DNA of 64,000 bases from assembly GCA_037953625.1 (NCBI GenBank), contig CM075655.1, positions 82,053,501-82,117,500 of the forward strand, given 5' to 3'. Position 1 is the first letter of the stretch; each line of letters opens with the position of its first letter. A program made the position numbers and the translations under genes. The notes beneath the pieces were generated by a model that did not search any database, was not told the origin of the DNA, and worked only from the letters and a program-made list of their open reading frames with translations. Below are positions 1-11,882 of this stretch, one piece after another. The DNA comes from Crotalaria pallida. Taxonomy: Eukaryota > Streptophyta > Magnoliopsida > Fabales > Fabaceae.

Positions 1-109
1 TCAAAGTCTTTGATCGAGGTATATTAAGTACATGTATAATGTAATAATGCCCTATCTTGCAACTTCATCAAAGTTAGCAACAATTTTTTTTTTTTAAGGA
101 ACAGAATGT

Positions 110-422
110 TACTCCTTCCGTTCCATGAGTTATGTTCTTTTAGGTCATTGCATATAAATTAAAAAATAAGTAAATGATGTAAGAATTCGGTATATTTTGA
201 CTAAATTACTCTCATTTAATAATAGGAGAGAGAATAATAATAAATGTATGAAAATTATGTTGAGGAGAGACGATGAAGACATGAATAGTAAAAAAGTTGA
301 TGTAACAAATAAGGGTATGCTTGAAAAAAAAATATAAATAAATATTGGGTTTCTAAAAGAACATAACTTATGTGACAAAATAAATTTGTTAAATGAACAT
401 AACTTATGGGACGGAGGGAGTA
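110..422. mobile_element. Stowaway-like MITE
   Basis: Imperfect terminal inverted repeats of about 30 bp open with TACTCCTTCCGTTCCATGAG on the left and match the reverse complement of the right end (GGGACGGAGGGAGTA). A TA lies at both borders, which is the Tc1/mariner target duplication expected for Stowaway MITEs. There is no coding capacity; the open frame inside is AT-rich noise. Confidence 0.8.
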
Positions 423-1190
423 CAATATTGACATCTTTAAGGGTGTAATGGTCCGGTCTTTGACGGATATTACAGACCAGACAAATTAAAGTAAAGTAGT
501 CTGGTTTGGTTCGATTTAGACATCATCCACACACAAAGATCGAACCGGACCGAACTGAACATAATCAGTTCAGTCTGATCCAGACCGATGGTCTTGTTAA
601 AATATTAATGTGTCTTTCATTCAGTGTGAATGTGTGAGAAAAGACGTGTTTGAGGACAGAGAAAGAGTGTGAGAGGGAGAGGTGGGGAGCGATAGAGAGA
701 AAGAGTGAGAGAGCGACATAAAGAGAGAGGGACAAAAAGCAAGAGAGACAGCAAAGAAGAAGAAGAGAGACAACGCCAAAGAAGAAGAAGAGAAGTCGAA
801 GAAGGCAGTTCTCCCCATGTCTGCTTTCTTCTCTCCCCTCCCCCCTTCTCGTCTCTGCTTTCTCCTTGCTTTCTCTGTCACTGAGTGTACTGTGATGTCT
901 TTTTTTTTTAAAGGAATGTTTACTGTGTTATATATGTTGAAGATTGGGATTTAGGAATTTTATTGGTATTTCGGAATTTGGGTGGAAGATTGTAACTAAA
1001 AAGAGATATATATATATATATAGGGGGCTGCTAACATCCATCTATGTTGGAGGATTTTAGCAATGTCCACCAAAATATTTGGACAAAATTACCCTTCATT
1101 TTATAACATGAGTAACTTATTTTTTTAAGGGTGTTTATGTAATTAGATCATTAATTAATTTAAAAAAAAAATAAAATCATCCCCCACCAT

Positions 1191-1366
1191 CCGTTGACCA
1201 CAATTGACCGCCGTTGACCATCGTTGACCACCGCCGCCAGCGTTGACCGTCGCCGTTGACCGCCGCCGCCGGCATTGACCGGCGTTGACTGCCGCCGTTG
1301 ACCATCGTTGACCGCCACCGTTGGCCGCCGCCGCCGGCGTTGATCGGCGTTGGCCGCCGCCGCCAC
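1191..1366. repeat. GC-rich GTTGACC / CCGCCGCC array
   Basis: GTTGACC and close variants recur about every 9-21 bp, separated by CCGCC-type spacers. It stands out as a GC-rich island in AT-rich DNA. The open frame on the - strand across it is a by-product of the repeat and is not called a gene. Confidence 0.8.
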
Positions 1367-1370
1367 CACT

Positions 1371-1480
1371 AAACCCTAAGACCCTAGACCCTAGACCCTA
1401 AACCCTAAGACCCTAAACCCTCCCTAAACCCTAAGACCCTAAACCCTAAACTCTCCCTAAACCCTAAACCCTAAACCCAA
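1371..1480. repeat. Interstitial telomere-like CCCTAAA repeats
   Basis: About 15 copies of CCCTAAA and the variants CCCTAAGA and CCCTAGA sit inside the MULE-like element, directly beside the GTTGACC array. The repeats are degenerate and internal to a transposon, so this is not a chromosome end. Confidence 0.85.
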
Positions 1481-1599
1481 ATTACAGAAATACCCTTAAA
1501 AATTAACCTATCCAAGTTAAAAGATGGAGGGTAATTTTATCCAAATATTTAGGTGGACATTGCTAAAATCCTCCACACATTGGAGGATGTTAGCATTCC

Positions 1600-1635
<36 letters not shown>

Positions 1636-1831
1636 GAGAATCGATCCAGTTCGATCTACACGGTCTCAAAAATTGTGTGACAGTGGACCAATCCATTGGT
1701 TATCGGTCTGGATAATATTGGGACTGAATTGGATCATGAGATAAGACCAAACCTATTTTTTCAGTCCGGTTCGGTTCAATCTTACCGGTTTCGCGATCTG
1801 AACTAGGACTGCGTACACCCCTAGACATCTT

Positions 1832-2212
1832 TCACATGCTTATCATATAAAGTAGCTATAAAATTTTCTTTGCTACAACAAAAGTCAACAAGATTTCATT
1901 CTAGTCTACATATTTGTACAATATAACATAATAATGTATCATCATATGACTATACTTACCCAAACCACGAGTTTTGGAGCTTTTATCTATAAACATCAAG
2001 CTTTGCAGTTATAACATCACCATTTCTTATAACATCTTTATTTAAACCTAGAGCACTGGCTTGTGAGATAAACATGGTAAGAACAAAGAAACCTAAATTT
2101 TACGATGTTTTAAAATTTTGAGCTAATGGTGCTCCAAGTGTATTATATACCCAAAACCAACCCTGTTTTCTCAAAAGTAAAACCATGATTTTTTTTTATA
2201 TAAACGCAAGAA
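1832..2212. other. No recognisable feature
   Basis: AT-rich sequence between the hAT element and the first recognisable gypsy codons. It may be part of the decayed gypsy element, but I see no motif supporting that. Confidence 0.5.
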
Positions 2213-4516
2213 AAGGGAAATCTTTTGGATGGATTCAATGATTCATAATTGTGAGAAAATTTTTCAAGAATTGAAACAAAAACTTACATCTGCTCCAATA
2301 TTAGTCTTACCAAATCCACAAGAACCATTTGAAGTATACCATGATGCCTCAAAATTTGGGTTTTGTTGTATATTAATGCAGAACAAAGGAGTAGTGGCCT
2401 ACACACCATGACAACTCCGTCCACATGAGGAGAATTACCATATCCATGATATTGAATTAGTCGTTGTAGTTTTTGCTATGAAAATATGGAGACATTACTT
2501 GTAAGGAGCAAAGTTTGAAGTATTTAGTGATCATAAAAGCTTAAAATATTTATTTCCCAAAAAAATTAAATATGAGAGAACAAAGATGAATAGAATTCTT
2601 AAAAGATTATGAATTTGAGTTAAAATATCATCTAGGAAAGGCAAGCATTGTAGTCAATACCTTAAGTAGAAAATCTTTACATATATAGCTACCCCAATGA
2701 TCAAAGAAACAAAACTTCTTGAGGATTATAGAGAGATAAACTATCTAGTAACTTAAATTATATAACTAACATAGAAAATAACTTAATTAATAAAATAAAA
2801 ATGGCTCAACAGAATGATCCGGAACTAGATCAAATTAGGAAACAAATTCAAGGAAAGACTTCTACTAGATGTAATATAAATGAAGGAGTATTGAAGTTTG
2901 ATAATAGAACCAAATAAATGATTCAAATTTAAGGAAACAAATCTTAGAAGTAGCTCACAAAATTAGGTTCACCATTCACCCAGAACCTATAAAATTTATA
3001 AAGATCTCAAGAAAAAGTTTTGGTGGCCAAGATTAAAAACAGAAGTAGCCAATTATGTATCCTTTTGTTTAAATTGTCAAAAAAATAAAATTGAACATCG
3101 AAAACCATCTCGACCCCTTCAACCATTAATCATTCCTAAATGGAAATGAGATGAAATCATTATGGATTTTGTAATAGGGTTACCTAGAACTCCCTCGGAA
3201 TATGATTCAATTTGGGTTGTAGTAGACAAATTAACCAAGTGCACATTTTTTACCTGTTAAAACAAATTATTCCTTAGAAAAATTGGCACTGATTTATAAG
3301 AAATTGTAAGATTACATGGTATTCCTTATAACATCACCTCTGATAGAGATCCTCGTTTTACATCAAGATTTTGGATAGCTTTACAAAAATCTTTTGGAAC
3401 AAGAGTTCAATTTAGTACAGCTTACCATTCCAAATTGATGGTCAATTTGAAAGAACTATTCAAACCTTAGAGGACATGCTAAGATCTTGTATTTTAGAAT
3501 ACCAAGGAAGTTGGGACAGACATTTACCTCTAGTTGAATTTACTAATAATAATATATAGTTGCCATTTAAGTATAGATATGGCTCCAAACAAAGGTTTGT
3601 ATGGGAAAAAATGCTGATCACCCATATGTTGGTTAGAAGTCGGGGAAAAATCTTTATTAGGACTGGAGTTAGTATAACAAATCACGTAACAATTAAAAAG
3701 GTTAGAGACAATATGAAAACTGCTCAAAATCAACAGAAAAGTTATGCAGATCAGAGAAAAAAACCACTTGAATTTTAAGAAGGCGAACATGTATTTATGA
3801 GTAGTGGCGGAGGATGGTGAGAGTAGGTGGGAGCACCTGCTCCCCTCAGATTTTATAAGTTTATATATATATTTATGGTGCAAGTATGCATTAATGCATT
3901 AGTTGGTGCATTGGTTCCATGCTTGGCTAGACAATTTGGAGGTTGAGTGTTCGAGTCCTCGTTACTGCATACATATTTTCCAGTGACTTGATCCTTTGAC
4001 CTATTAGTTATAATAGAGCAATAAATACCACCATACCAAAGCTTTCTAATGGTTCAAATCAACAAATTAGTAGAAAAAATATTTAAAAATTAAACTTGCA
4101 CCCCCTAAAATTTTTTCCAAGCTCCGCCACTGTTTATGAGGGTTACCCCCTGTAGCTATGGGAACCAATAAGCTAAATCCTCAATTTATTAGACCATTTC
4201 AAATTTTGATACGCGTTGAACCTATTGCCCACCAAATCGCTTTACCTCCAACTCTTTTCAATCTCCATAATGTCTTTCATGTATCTTAACTCAAGAAATA
4301 TCAACATGATCCTTCTCACATCCTAGCACCCGAATCTATAACTATCAAAGAAAATTTAACTATGCGGCACACACTATAAAGATTAGAGATAGTTGTATAA
4401 AACAACTAAGGAGGAAACAAATCCCTTTAGTCAAGGTATATTGGGAAAGAACCAATTGTCCATAATTCACATGGAAGATGGAATCAACTATGGAGAAAGA
4501 GTATCCTGAATTATTT
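2213..4516 (+). pseudogene. Decayed Ty3/gypsy pol (RNase H and integrase)
   Basis: Frame-by-frame reading gives a chromovirus-like pol tail broken by many stops and shifts. RNase H is readable from about 2215 to 2690 (blocks LPNPQEPFEVYHDAS, QLRPHEENYHIHDIELV, FEVFSDHKSLKYLF). A zinc-finger/integrase core covers about 2940-3560. The integrase C-terminus lies at about 3560-3780 (KTAQNQQKSYADQRKKPLEF), and after a MITE the post-integrase linker continues to YPELF near 4516. Reverse transcriptase and gag are not seen. A hAT MITE interrupts it at 3802-4132 and an RTE LINE follows at 4517. No function remains. Confidence 0.85.
3802..4132. mobile_element. hAT MITE inserted in the gypsy remnant
   Basis: Ends are TAGTGGCGGAG on the left and the complement of CAGTGGCGGAGC on the right. 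An exact 8-bp duplication TTTATGAG occupies 3794-3801 and 4133-4140. Removing the element rejoins the gypsy integrase reading at the same codon region. A short stretch inside (about 3945-3960, GTTCGAGTCC) resembles a tRNA B box but I do not see a complete tRNA head. Confidence 0.85.
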
Positions 4517-5004
4517 AGCTGGAGGAGTGCCTCGGGGGTGTTATGTGATAAGAAGGTACCACTTAAACTTAAAGGAAAATTCTACCACACTGCTGTAAGA
4601 CCGACGATGTTATATAGGACAGCGTGTTGGGCGACAAAGGGCACACAAGAGAATAAACTTCATGTAGTGGAGATGAGGAGATCGGATTAGAAATGAGTAT
4701 ATTCGAGAAAGAGTCGAGGTTGCCCCTATTGTTGAAAAGATGGTGGAATCTCGTCTTAGGTGGTTTGGGCATGTGTGGAGGAGACCGGTGGAAGCCCCGC
4801 GTAGGAGGGTAGACCAAATGGAGGGTACTACAAGGGCTAGAGGAAGAGGAAGACCTAGAAAAACTATAGGCGAAACAATTAAGAAGGATATGGCAATCAA
4901 TGCCATATCGAAAGACATGATTTATGATAGACCTTTATGACGTCGTTTGATCCATGTAACCGACCTCACCTAGTGAGACAAAGGCTTAGTTGTTGTTGTT
5001 GTAA
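4517..5004 (+). mobile_element. 5'-truncated RTE-type LINE, 3' end
   Basis: The translation resembles the last part of plant RTE reverse transcriptases: WRSASGVLCDKKVPLKLKG, then after a frameshift near 4690 the segment VESRLRWFGHVWRRPVEAPR (from 4743) and RGRGRPRKTIGETIKKD. It ends in a (TTG)n tail at about 4986-5003, typical of RTE elements. It sits exactly between the gypsy pol end (YPELF) and the sequence that normally follows gypsy pol, so it inserted there. It is broken by a frameshift and truncated. Confidence 0.8.
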
Positions 5005-5494
5005 GCTAAATTTTGAGGGAAAATTTTTTTTAGGGGATGAGTAATGTAATATCCCTAAAAATGTTAGAATATGTTTAGAATTAGGATAATAGATTTAAAT
5101 CTAACAAATTAAATTACTATGACTCAGTAAACCTTTTGAACCAAAACCATAAATACCTAATAACAAATACACATACATACATACATGTGTGTATATATAT
5201 ATATAGACACACACTCACATATATGTTATTATAAATAATTATATAAATAAATTAATTTAGTTAACCTACTAGCATATATATCTTAAAATACAATTAACAA
5301 ACTAGGTTAGATGGAAGACAAACTTGTAAATAAAAAATTATTACCTTATAAAGGCGTTAGTCAATCAAAAATCCTATTAAAAATAACTTGTATCCAACTT
5401 TAAAAAAAAAGAATTGGGTAGATGTAAAATATATAAACCAAATAAATAAATAAAATAAAATAGAAAACTACCACCGCTAGCTAGTAAAACTATT
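5005..5494 (+). mobile_element. Ty3/gypsy 3' end and partial LTR
   Basis: After the RTE insertion the gypsy element resumes with a polypurine-type stretch, then TGTAATATCCC at about 5044, which looks like the TGTAA.ACCCC start of Del/Tekay-type LTRs. The LTR is interrupted by LINE-A at 5505. Part of it may continue beyond 10896, but I could not find its other end or a second LTR to compare. Confidence 0.5.
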
Positions 5495-5512
5495 AGGCAA
5501 TGATGTTGAAAA

Positions 5513-6731
5513 GTGGGAAGAAAAATTGGAACGATGTTGAAAATTGATCAGTTGACGTCAATCCATTCAAAAGGGAAGTTTGCACGTATATGTGTGGAGA
5601 TTGATATGCAAAGAAGCCTGGTTTCAAAGATTAAGGTCCTTGGAATGGAGATTCAATTGGAGTATGAAGGATTACACCAAATTTGCTTTGGGTGTGGTAA
5701 GTATGGGCACAAGCAAGACCAATGTGTCACCAATCCTACGCCCAGTATGGCAATGGCCAGTCAACATGATCTGTTTGATGCTACGGCGGCGGCCGGTGAA
5801 GGCAAAGACGGCGAGGCCAAGATGGATGGTGATAACGGAATCGCAAATTACCAAGCCATAATTATGATTGCTGAAAATCAGCAGAGCATATCTGTCGTAA
5901 ATGGGGAAGCATCAATTAAAGATAATATTTCCGTTGATAATCCTTATGGACCTTGGATGCTCGTTAAAAGGCCGATTAGAAGGAAAGAAAATATTCGCAG
6001 TAACACTAATAACAATAATGTTGTACATGGAGGTACGGGTAAACATGCAGCAAACCAAGGAATTAAGTCAAGATTTGCGGCACTGGAGGATAAAAGAGAG
6101 GATGAAGAGGTCAACAAGGAGGCTGATATTGAGGAAATAGTTAAGGAGAATCAAAGCACAATAACTAAGGTGGTCCCCTGTACTTCACATAAGCAGGCGG
6201 CTAACAAAGTTAGAAATCACTTGGGAGATAAAAATCCTCAATATAAAAATGATAAGCCCAATTTGGGCCAGCCCAAAAACAAGAAACCGAATGGAGCAAG
6301 CCTGTAAACAGAAAAAAAAGTCTTTGGTTAATGAACAGAAGCAACCAGCTAGTGGTACAGAGCATATAGAAAAGGCCCAAAATAACAAGTTGGATGAGAG
6401 AAGTCGTGTGACTCAAAAAGAAAAAGAGGAAAGTATACTTCTAAAAATGAAGGATTACTAGTTGAGATTAGGTGCTGATATGATGACTCAGGTGACTTAT
6501 CCCAACCAAGAAACCATTGAGTTTGTCAAACAGAAAGCTGAAATCTTCAAAAGGCACTTTGCTATGACAGAACCTCCGGATCCGGGTGTGTTTAACCACA
6601 TGGAGGTTTGTGTTGAACAAAACATAGCAGTGGCATCAAGCAGCATCATTGTGGTGGGTACTGTGCAAGAGATGGCAGTTGACAACAACTCTGGTAATGG
6701 TTCTTTGAACCCTCCTTCTTACCAGTTGTAA
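5513..6731 (+). pseudogene. LINE-A ORF1 remnant (DUF4283/zinc-knuckle gag-like protein)
   Basis: ORF1 proteins of plant L1-like elements bind element RNA. The first frame (5513-6307) starts mid-protein, relative to LINE-C, at GRKIGTMLKID. It contains a CCHC zinc knuckle C-X2-C-X4-H-X4-C (CFGCGKYGHKQDQC) near residue 60, followed by a polar low-complexity tail. The frame then shifts between about 6249 and 6300, and the C-terminal part continues in another frame to 6731, with an additional stop at 6459-6461. The last stop is one base before the ORF2 ATG. Missing the DUF4283 half and frameshifted, it is not functional. Confidence 0.85.
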
Positions 6732-6732
6732 A

Positions 6733-9700
6733 ATGAATATTTTATGTTGGAATTGTAGGGGTACTGGAAACAAGAGTTTACCTGGTTTGTTAATGGATCT
6801 TAAAAGGATGAATGGTATAAATTTCTTCATTCTGATTGAGACTCATGCTGACAAAACTAAGGCTGAAATTCTCATGCGTAGAATTGGTATGAATGGGCTT
6901 GCTGTGGTTAACAATAGAGGGCAGGCTGGCGGAATTTTGTGTATTTGGGATAATAATGTTTGGTCTGTGAATGTGTTAAAACTGTCAGAACAGTGGTTGC
7001 ATATGTTAGTGAAATGGAAAAACGAGCATCCGTGGTTTTTGACTGCTATATACGATAGTCCTCATATCCAGTTCAGAAGAACGCTTTGGAATGATTTGTC
7101 ATCCTTATCTCAAAATATTCATGGTGATTGGTGCATTATGGGTGATTTTAACACAATACTACATGATTATGAGAGCAAAGGGGAGCGAGGAGCTAGATCG
7201 AGTTCAGATAGTCATAATTTCAATGCTATGATCCGGGAGTGTGATGTTGTTGATGCAGGCTTTGTGGGTCATCAGTTTACCTGGAAGAGGGGTTCGTTAT
7301 TTAAAAGATTAGATAGAGTCCTTTGTAATATGGATTGGCGTATTAGATTTGAGCATATGACGATTAACCATCTCCCGAAGTTCAAATCTGATCACAATCC
7401 TCTATTCTTGAATTTCCAACAGGGCATGGGACTGAACAGGGCGCGTAGACCTTTTCGATTCATGGCTCCTTGGCTTATGCATAAGGATATTGGTAAGGTT
7501 GTTAATGAGAATTGGAACAAGGCAGATTGCTGGAACAATAATATTGGGAAATTACAAAAGGGTCTGAATATGTGGAACAAAAAGGTGTTTGGTAATATTT
7601 TGGAAGAAAAAAAGAGCACATGAGGCGTATGAATGGAATTAATAGAAGCTTATCCAATGGCCCGAACAGATTCCTGGAGGACCTCAGTTCAAAGCTGTGG
7701 CAAGAGTATGATAACATTCTTCGTCAAGAGGAAATTCTCTGGTTTCAAAAATCGAGATGCAAATGGCTTAAATTTGGTGACCGTAACTCCAAATTCTTTC
7801 ATGGAACTACGATCGTCCGAAGGAGAAGAAATCGTATTGAGAAACTTTTAAATGATGATGGGGAATGGATTACTGACATGAATCAACTTAAGGTATTTGC
7901 TAATAATTATTTTAATCATTTTTATTCAAATAATGTTGCTGCTAATGAATTTTGTCTGCAGGGAGCCTTTCCAAGTCTTTTAGATAACCATGTGCAACTA
8001 TTAAATAATGATGTTAATGATATAGAGATTAAAAAAGCTATTTTTGATATGGGAGCCTTTAAAGCACCGGGAAAGGATGGGTTCCAAGCTCTTTTTTTTT
8101 ACCAAAGTCAATGGGATATTGTTGGTCCATCCGTGTATGGTTTGGTGAAAAATTGTTTTAGGAACTCGGACAAAATAAAAGAGATTAATGATACTCTTAT
8201 AACTCTTATCCCCAAGGTTGATGATATTACCTCTATCAAGAAATTTCGCCCCATAAGTCTTTGTAATGTGTCCTATAAAGTGATTACAAAAATTCTTGCT
8301 TCAAGGTTAAAAGGCATTATGGACCATATTATTAGCCCCATGCAATGCAGCTTTGTTCCTGGTAAACATGGTACCGACAATATCACTATTACTCAGGAAG
8401 TTATTCACACTATGAGGAACCTTAAAAGAAAGAAGGGGTTTATGGCTATTAAAATTGATATGGAAAAAGCCTATGATCGCTTGAGGTGGGATTTCGTGAT
8501 GGATACCCTAAAGGATATAGGCCTTCCGGAGCAGTTTTTTCAAGTTGTGTGGAACTGTATATCTACCCCTACGATGAGCCTCATTTGGAACGGAGAAGCT
8601 TTGCCATCCTTCAAACTGGAAAAAGGTATTAGACAAGGTGACCCAATATCTCCCTATCTCTTTGTTCTTTGTATGGAAAGATTATCCCAACTTATAAATG
8701 TTGTGCACTATAATGGTTTTTGGAAGCCTATTCAGTTATCTAGAGGAGGACCTAAATTAACTCACTTGGCTTTTGCGAATGATCTCATCCTCTTCGCTGA
8801 AGTGGGGATGGACCAAGTGGATTGTATTTCTACATGTTTAGAATTGTTTTGTGAAAGATCTGGAGGGAAAATCAACAAAGACAAAACTCGTATTTTCTTC
8901 TCCCGGAATGTTAATGCAAATGTTAGAAAGGAGATAAGTGAAACCTTTGGTTTCCAACAAACTAATGATCTTGGGAAATATTTAGGTGTTCCCATTCTCC
9001 ATAAAAGGGTCTCAAAAGATACTTTCAGGTTTGTCATGGATAAAGCTGCCCAAAGATTGAACTCTTGGAAATGTAGGACTCTTTCCTTGGCTGGAAGACT
9101 CACGCTTACCCAGTCAGGGCTTAGTGCCCTCCCTTCCTATGTGATGCAAACTTCCCTTATTCTGTATCAGGTTTGTGATAATCTTGATAAAATTAGTCGT
9201 TCCTTTCTCTGGGGTGAGGTTGATGGTAGTAGGAAAAACCACTTAGTTAACTGGAAGAGTGTTTGTAAGCCAAAAAACACTGGGGGCCTCGGGATTAGAC
9301 AATCAAGGTTATTAAATAGTTCCTATATGATGAAACTAGGTTGGGGTTTGATTGTCGACAAAGATGCTTTATGGGCCCAAGTTATTAGGCACAAGTATAA
9401 ATGTGATATGGATTTAATTCCAAATGTGTGCAATAAAAGATATGAATCTAACATGTGGAAAGGGATTAGCAAGAATTGGAATTTTGTGAAGGATAACTTA
9501 GTGTGGCGAATTGGGGATGGCAAGTCTATTAAATTTTGGAAGGATCGGTGGGTGCCGGATGTTAGAGTCTTGGAACATTTCTCAACATGCATGCTGGATG
9601 AAACAAATGGCAATAGGACAGTGAGGGAGTACTCTACTCATAATGGAGGATGGAATATTCCCCTCCTATCAGGTATGCTTCCTAACCATATAGTTATTAA

Positions 9701-10838
9701 AATCATTGCACTAACTCCCCCTTCTTCTATAGGTAGCAATGACCAAATTGCTTGGAGTCTCACAAATGATGGTTGGTTTAGCATCAAGACGGATTAATCT
9801 CTGGTTGCAGGCCTGAATATGGAAGCGGAAAAGCAAGTATTTAAGCTTATATGGAGTTGGGATGGTCCTCAGCGTATGCCAATTCATCTATGGAAAGTGG
9901 TGAAGGAAGCTTTACTCCCGAATGAGGCTAGAAGAAGAAGACACATGACTCATGATGCATTCTGTAATTTGTGCGGATATCAAGAAGAAACTATCCTTCA
10001 TGCTATGAGAGACTGTCCTTATGCTTGGTTGGTGTGGCGAAAGTTTATATCTCCTTCTCATTGGGACAAGTTCTGCACTGATAACATTGAAGATTGGATG
10101 GTAGACTGTTTAACAACCAACATGGGTACTCAAACTTTGCAGCATTGGAGGGTGACTTTTGGTACAGTTTTGGAGGCTCTATGGAGGCAAAGAAACAAGA
10201 AAATATTCGAAGATGAGCCTATTAATACTGAAGGTTGCTACAGACAAATAAAGTATTTGGTGGTTGATATAATCTCTTCCTTAAAAAGTGACATCAAGAA
10301 CTTGACTGCAGTTGTTAGTGATCGCAGCAGGGAGGTGCGCTGGGTCTTTCCTACGGAGGGATGGATCAAAATAAATACTGATGGTTTGTTGTTTACCAGT
10401 ACTGGTCTGGCTACTTGCGGAGGAGTAATGCGGGATCATCATGGAAACTTTATGGTTGCTTTTTCTGCGAAAATTGGATCATGTAGTATCATTCAAGCCG
10501 AACTTTGGGGCTTACTACATGGAGCCCGTCTTGCTACCAGTAGAGGCTTTGATAAGCTCATTTTAGAATCAGACTCCAATAGTGCTATCCATCTTCATAT
10601 TGCTGGTTGTCACCACTATCATCCTTGCGCACTGCTTGTTAAGGAGATCAAGGAGTGTGTGTCTAGGAAGAATGTGATCTTTACTCATACTCTCAGGGAG
10701 GCCAATTCGGCTGCTGACGCTCTTGCTAACTATGCGCATAGTATTGATATTAGGCCAAAAGTATTTGAGTTTATTCCTGATTTTCTTTCCCTGTACTTGG
10801 TTGCTGATTCTGCAGCAACGATTTTCCATAGGTCTTAG
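6733..10838 (+). pseudogene. LINE-A ORF2 (endonuclease, reverse transcriptase, RNase H), broken
   Basis: The apurinic-type endonuclease occupies 6733 to about 7400, with WNCRGTG, IETHA, MGDFNT and the terminal SDH motif. A one-base slip in the A-run near 7605-7613 moves the frame, and the reverse transcriptase continues at 7620-9797 (APGKDG, RPISLCN, GIRQGDPISP). The catalytic box reads FAND instead of FADD (AAT at 8778-8780). A TAA at 9795-9797 interrupts before the zf-RVT-like region. An RNase H domain follows at about 10360-10760 (INTDG, IQAELWG, ESDS, REANSAADAL). It would make the copy-and-paste enzyme of the element, but the frameshift, the stop and the Asp-to-Asn change indicate a dead copy. 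Confidence 0.9.
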
Positions 10839-10895
10839 TTTCCTTTTGTTGGTTTTGGGCGTTTAGCCCCGTTATGTCATAAAAAAGGCAATGAT

Positions 10896-11689
10896 ATAAG
10901 TACTAAGAGAATGGAGATGCATGTGGCTTGTGGAAGAGAAATGGTATATTTACCTAGTAGTAATTGCACTTTGTATAATACATGCAAAGTTACTGGCACT
11001 CCGTAGTAAACACGTGGAAAGAAATAATGATAACTGGACAAGAGAGGCTAGTATTAATAAGCATGTTAAGTAGAGGGTCTAGGAAAAAGAAAAAAAGGAA
11101 CGAAATTAAAGGATAGGTACAAAATTACCCATGAGAAAGTAAATCTTGACACCTTGTTGAATTATAACTATTCTATCACAGATGCTATAGGGATTTATGC
11201 AAAAACCTCGCCACGTAGGTACAAAAGAGCACAAGTTAGATATAACAAACACAACACAACAAAAAATTACTGTAGCGATAAAAGCAGGAGGATCTCTATG
11301 AAAAGCTAGCAAAGTCAATAAGGGTATCACATAAGGAGAAAGAAGAAAGATAGGGAAAAAGAGAAAAGTTTTTGGTAATATTTAAGTTATTACCTTTTTT
11401 TTGTCTGCACTCTTTGGTCAGTACCACAGGTGTCCCTAAAAGCACCCTTAATATCATACCCCATTCCTCCCAAATTATTAAGTTATTGGTATGATCGCAC
11501 CACTAGAGGCGTAAGCTATTACCTTATGCATTTTTCATTTTATGCTATTGGTTATACAATTCTAATTAACACATTGAGTAGGATACTAAAGGTGTTGTTG
11601 TTCTTATCAACATAATATAAAATAGGAGAAGTTGAGGGGTAAATATAATTTCTCTCCTTAACCCTACTGCTTATCATTTTCCCTTCTTC
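10896..11689. other. Unassigned sequence after LINE-A
   Basis: The first part may be the continuation of the gypsy LTR split by LINE-A. A weak inverted similarity exists between about 11430-11460 and 11580-11600, but it is too imperfect to call a MITE. No gene-like frame was found. Confidence 0.4.
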
Positions 11690-11882
11690 TAACTATGATT
11701 TTGCAATAATTGTTAATTGATAGCTAACTTTTTCTTTTTTTTTTGGAATATATAATATTATATATCAATATTATTTATGATAAAAAAAATAAAAAAGACA
11801 TATAAGAGTTAAAAAAAACAAAAAAACCTCTCCCATGTTCTCTCTCGTGGTGACCTAGCCGCCACCACTGCCGCCGTTGACT

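Larger units (their letters stand above)
1023..1601. mobile_element. Mutator-like MITE nested in the hAT element
   Basis: Inverted repeats of about 70 bp begin GGGG..TGCTAACATCC on the left and end with the complement GGATGTTAGCATTCCCC on the right. The long inverted repeats with G-rich tips suggest a MULE. Both flanks are (AT)n, so a 9-bp duplication ATATATATA is compatible but not diagnostic. The interior holds two simple-repeat arrays annotated separately and no gene. Confidence 0.7.
438..1823. mobile_element. hAT-type non-autonomous element with 8-bp target duplication
   Basis: The ends are TAAGGGTGTA on the left and the complement of TAGGGGTGTA on the right. They are flanked by an exact 8-bp direct repeat GACATCTT (430-437 and 1824-1831), the duplication length of the hAT superfamily. 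Subterminal sequence is rich in CCGGTTCGGTT-like motifs on both sides, as in common plant hAT MITEs. No transposase is visible. A purine-rich low-complexity stretch covers roughly 640-800 and a second transposon is nested at 1023-1601. Confidence 0.85.
5505..10885 (+). mobile_element. L1-like LINE-A, 5'-truncated
   Basis: The insertion is flanked by a 10-bp duplication AGGCAATGAT (5495-5504 and 10886-10895) and ends in a short A-run. By comparison with LINE-C on the other strand, the 5' end starts inside ORF1, just before the GRKIGTMLKID block, so it is a classic truncated insertion. It carries the ORF1 remainder, endonuclease, reverse transcriptase and RNase H. All copies are damaged by frameshifts, stops and one catalytic substitution. 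Confidence 0.9.

Noticed and set aside
621..881. - strand Ser/Leu-rich open frame in the hAT element
   Set aside because: It comes from a purine-rich low-complexity tract and has no conserved motif.
1160..1369. - strand open frame rich in Gln-Arg repeats
   Set aside because: It is produced by the GTTGACC/CCGCC array.
1371..1480. Chromosome end
   Set aside because: The telomere-like units are degenerate, short and enclosed by a transposon with sequence continuing on both sides.
11419..11605. Possible MITE from weak inverted similarity
   Set aside because: The arms match only in short pieces and no target duplication is visible.
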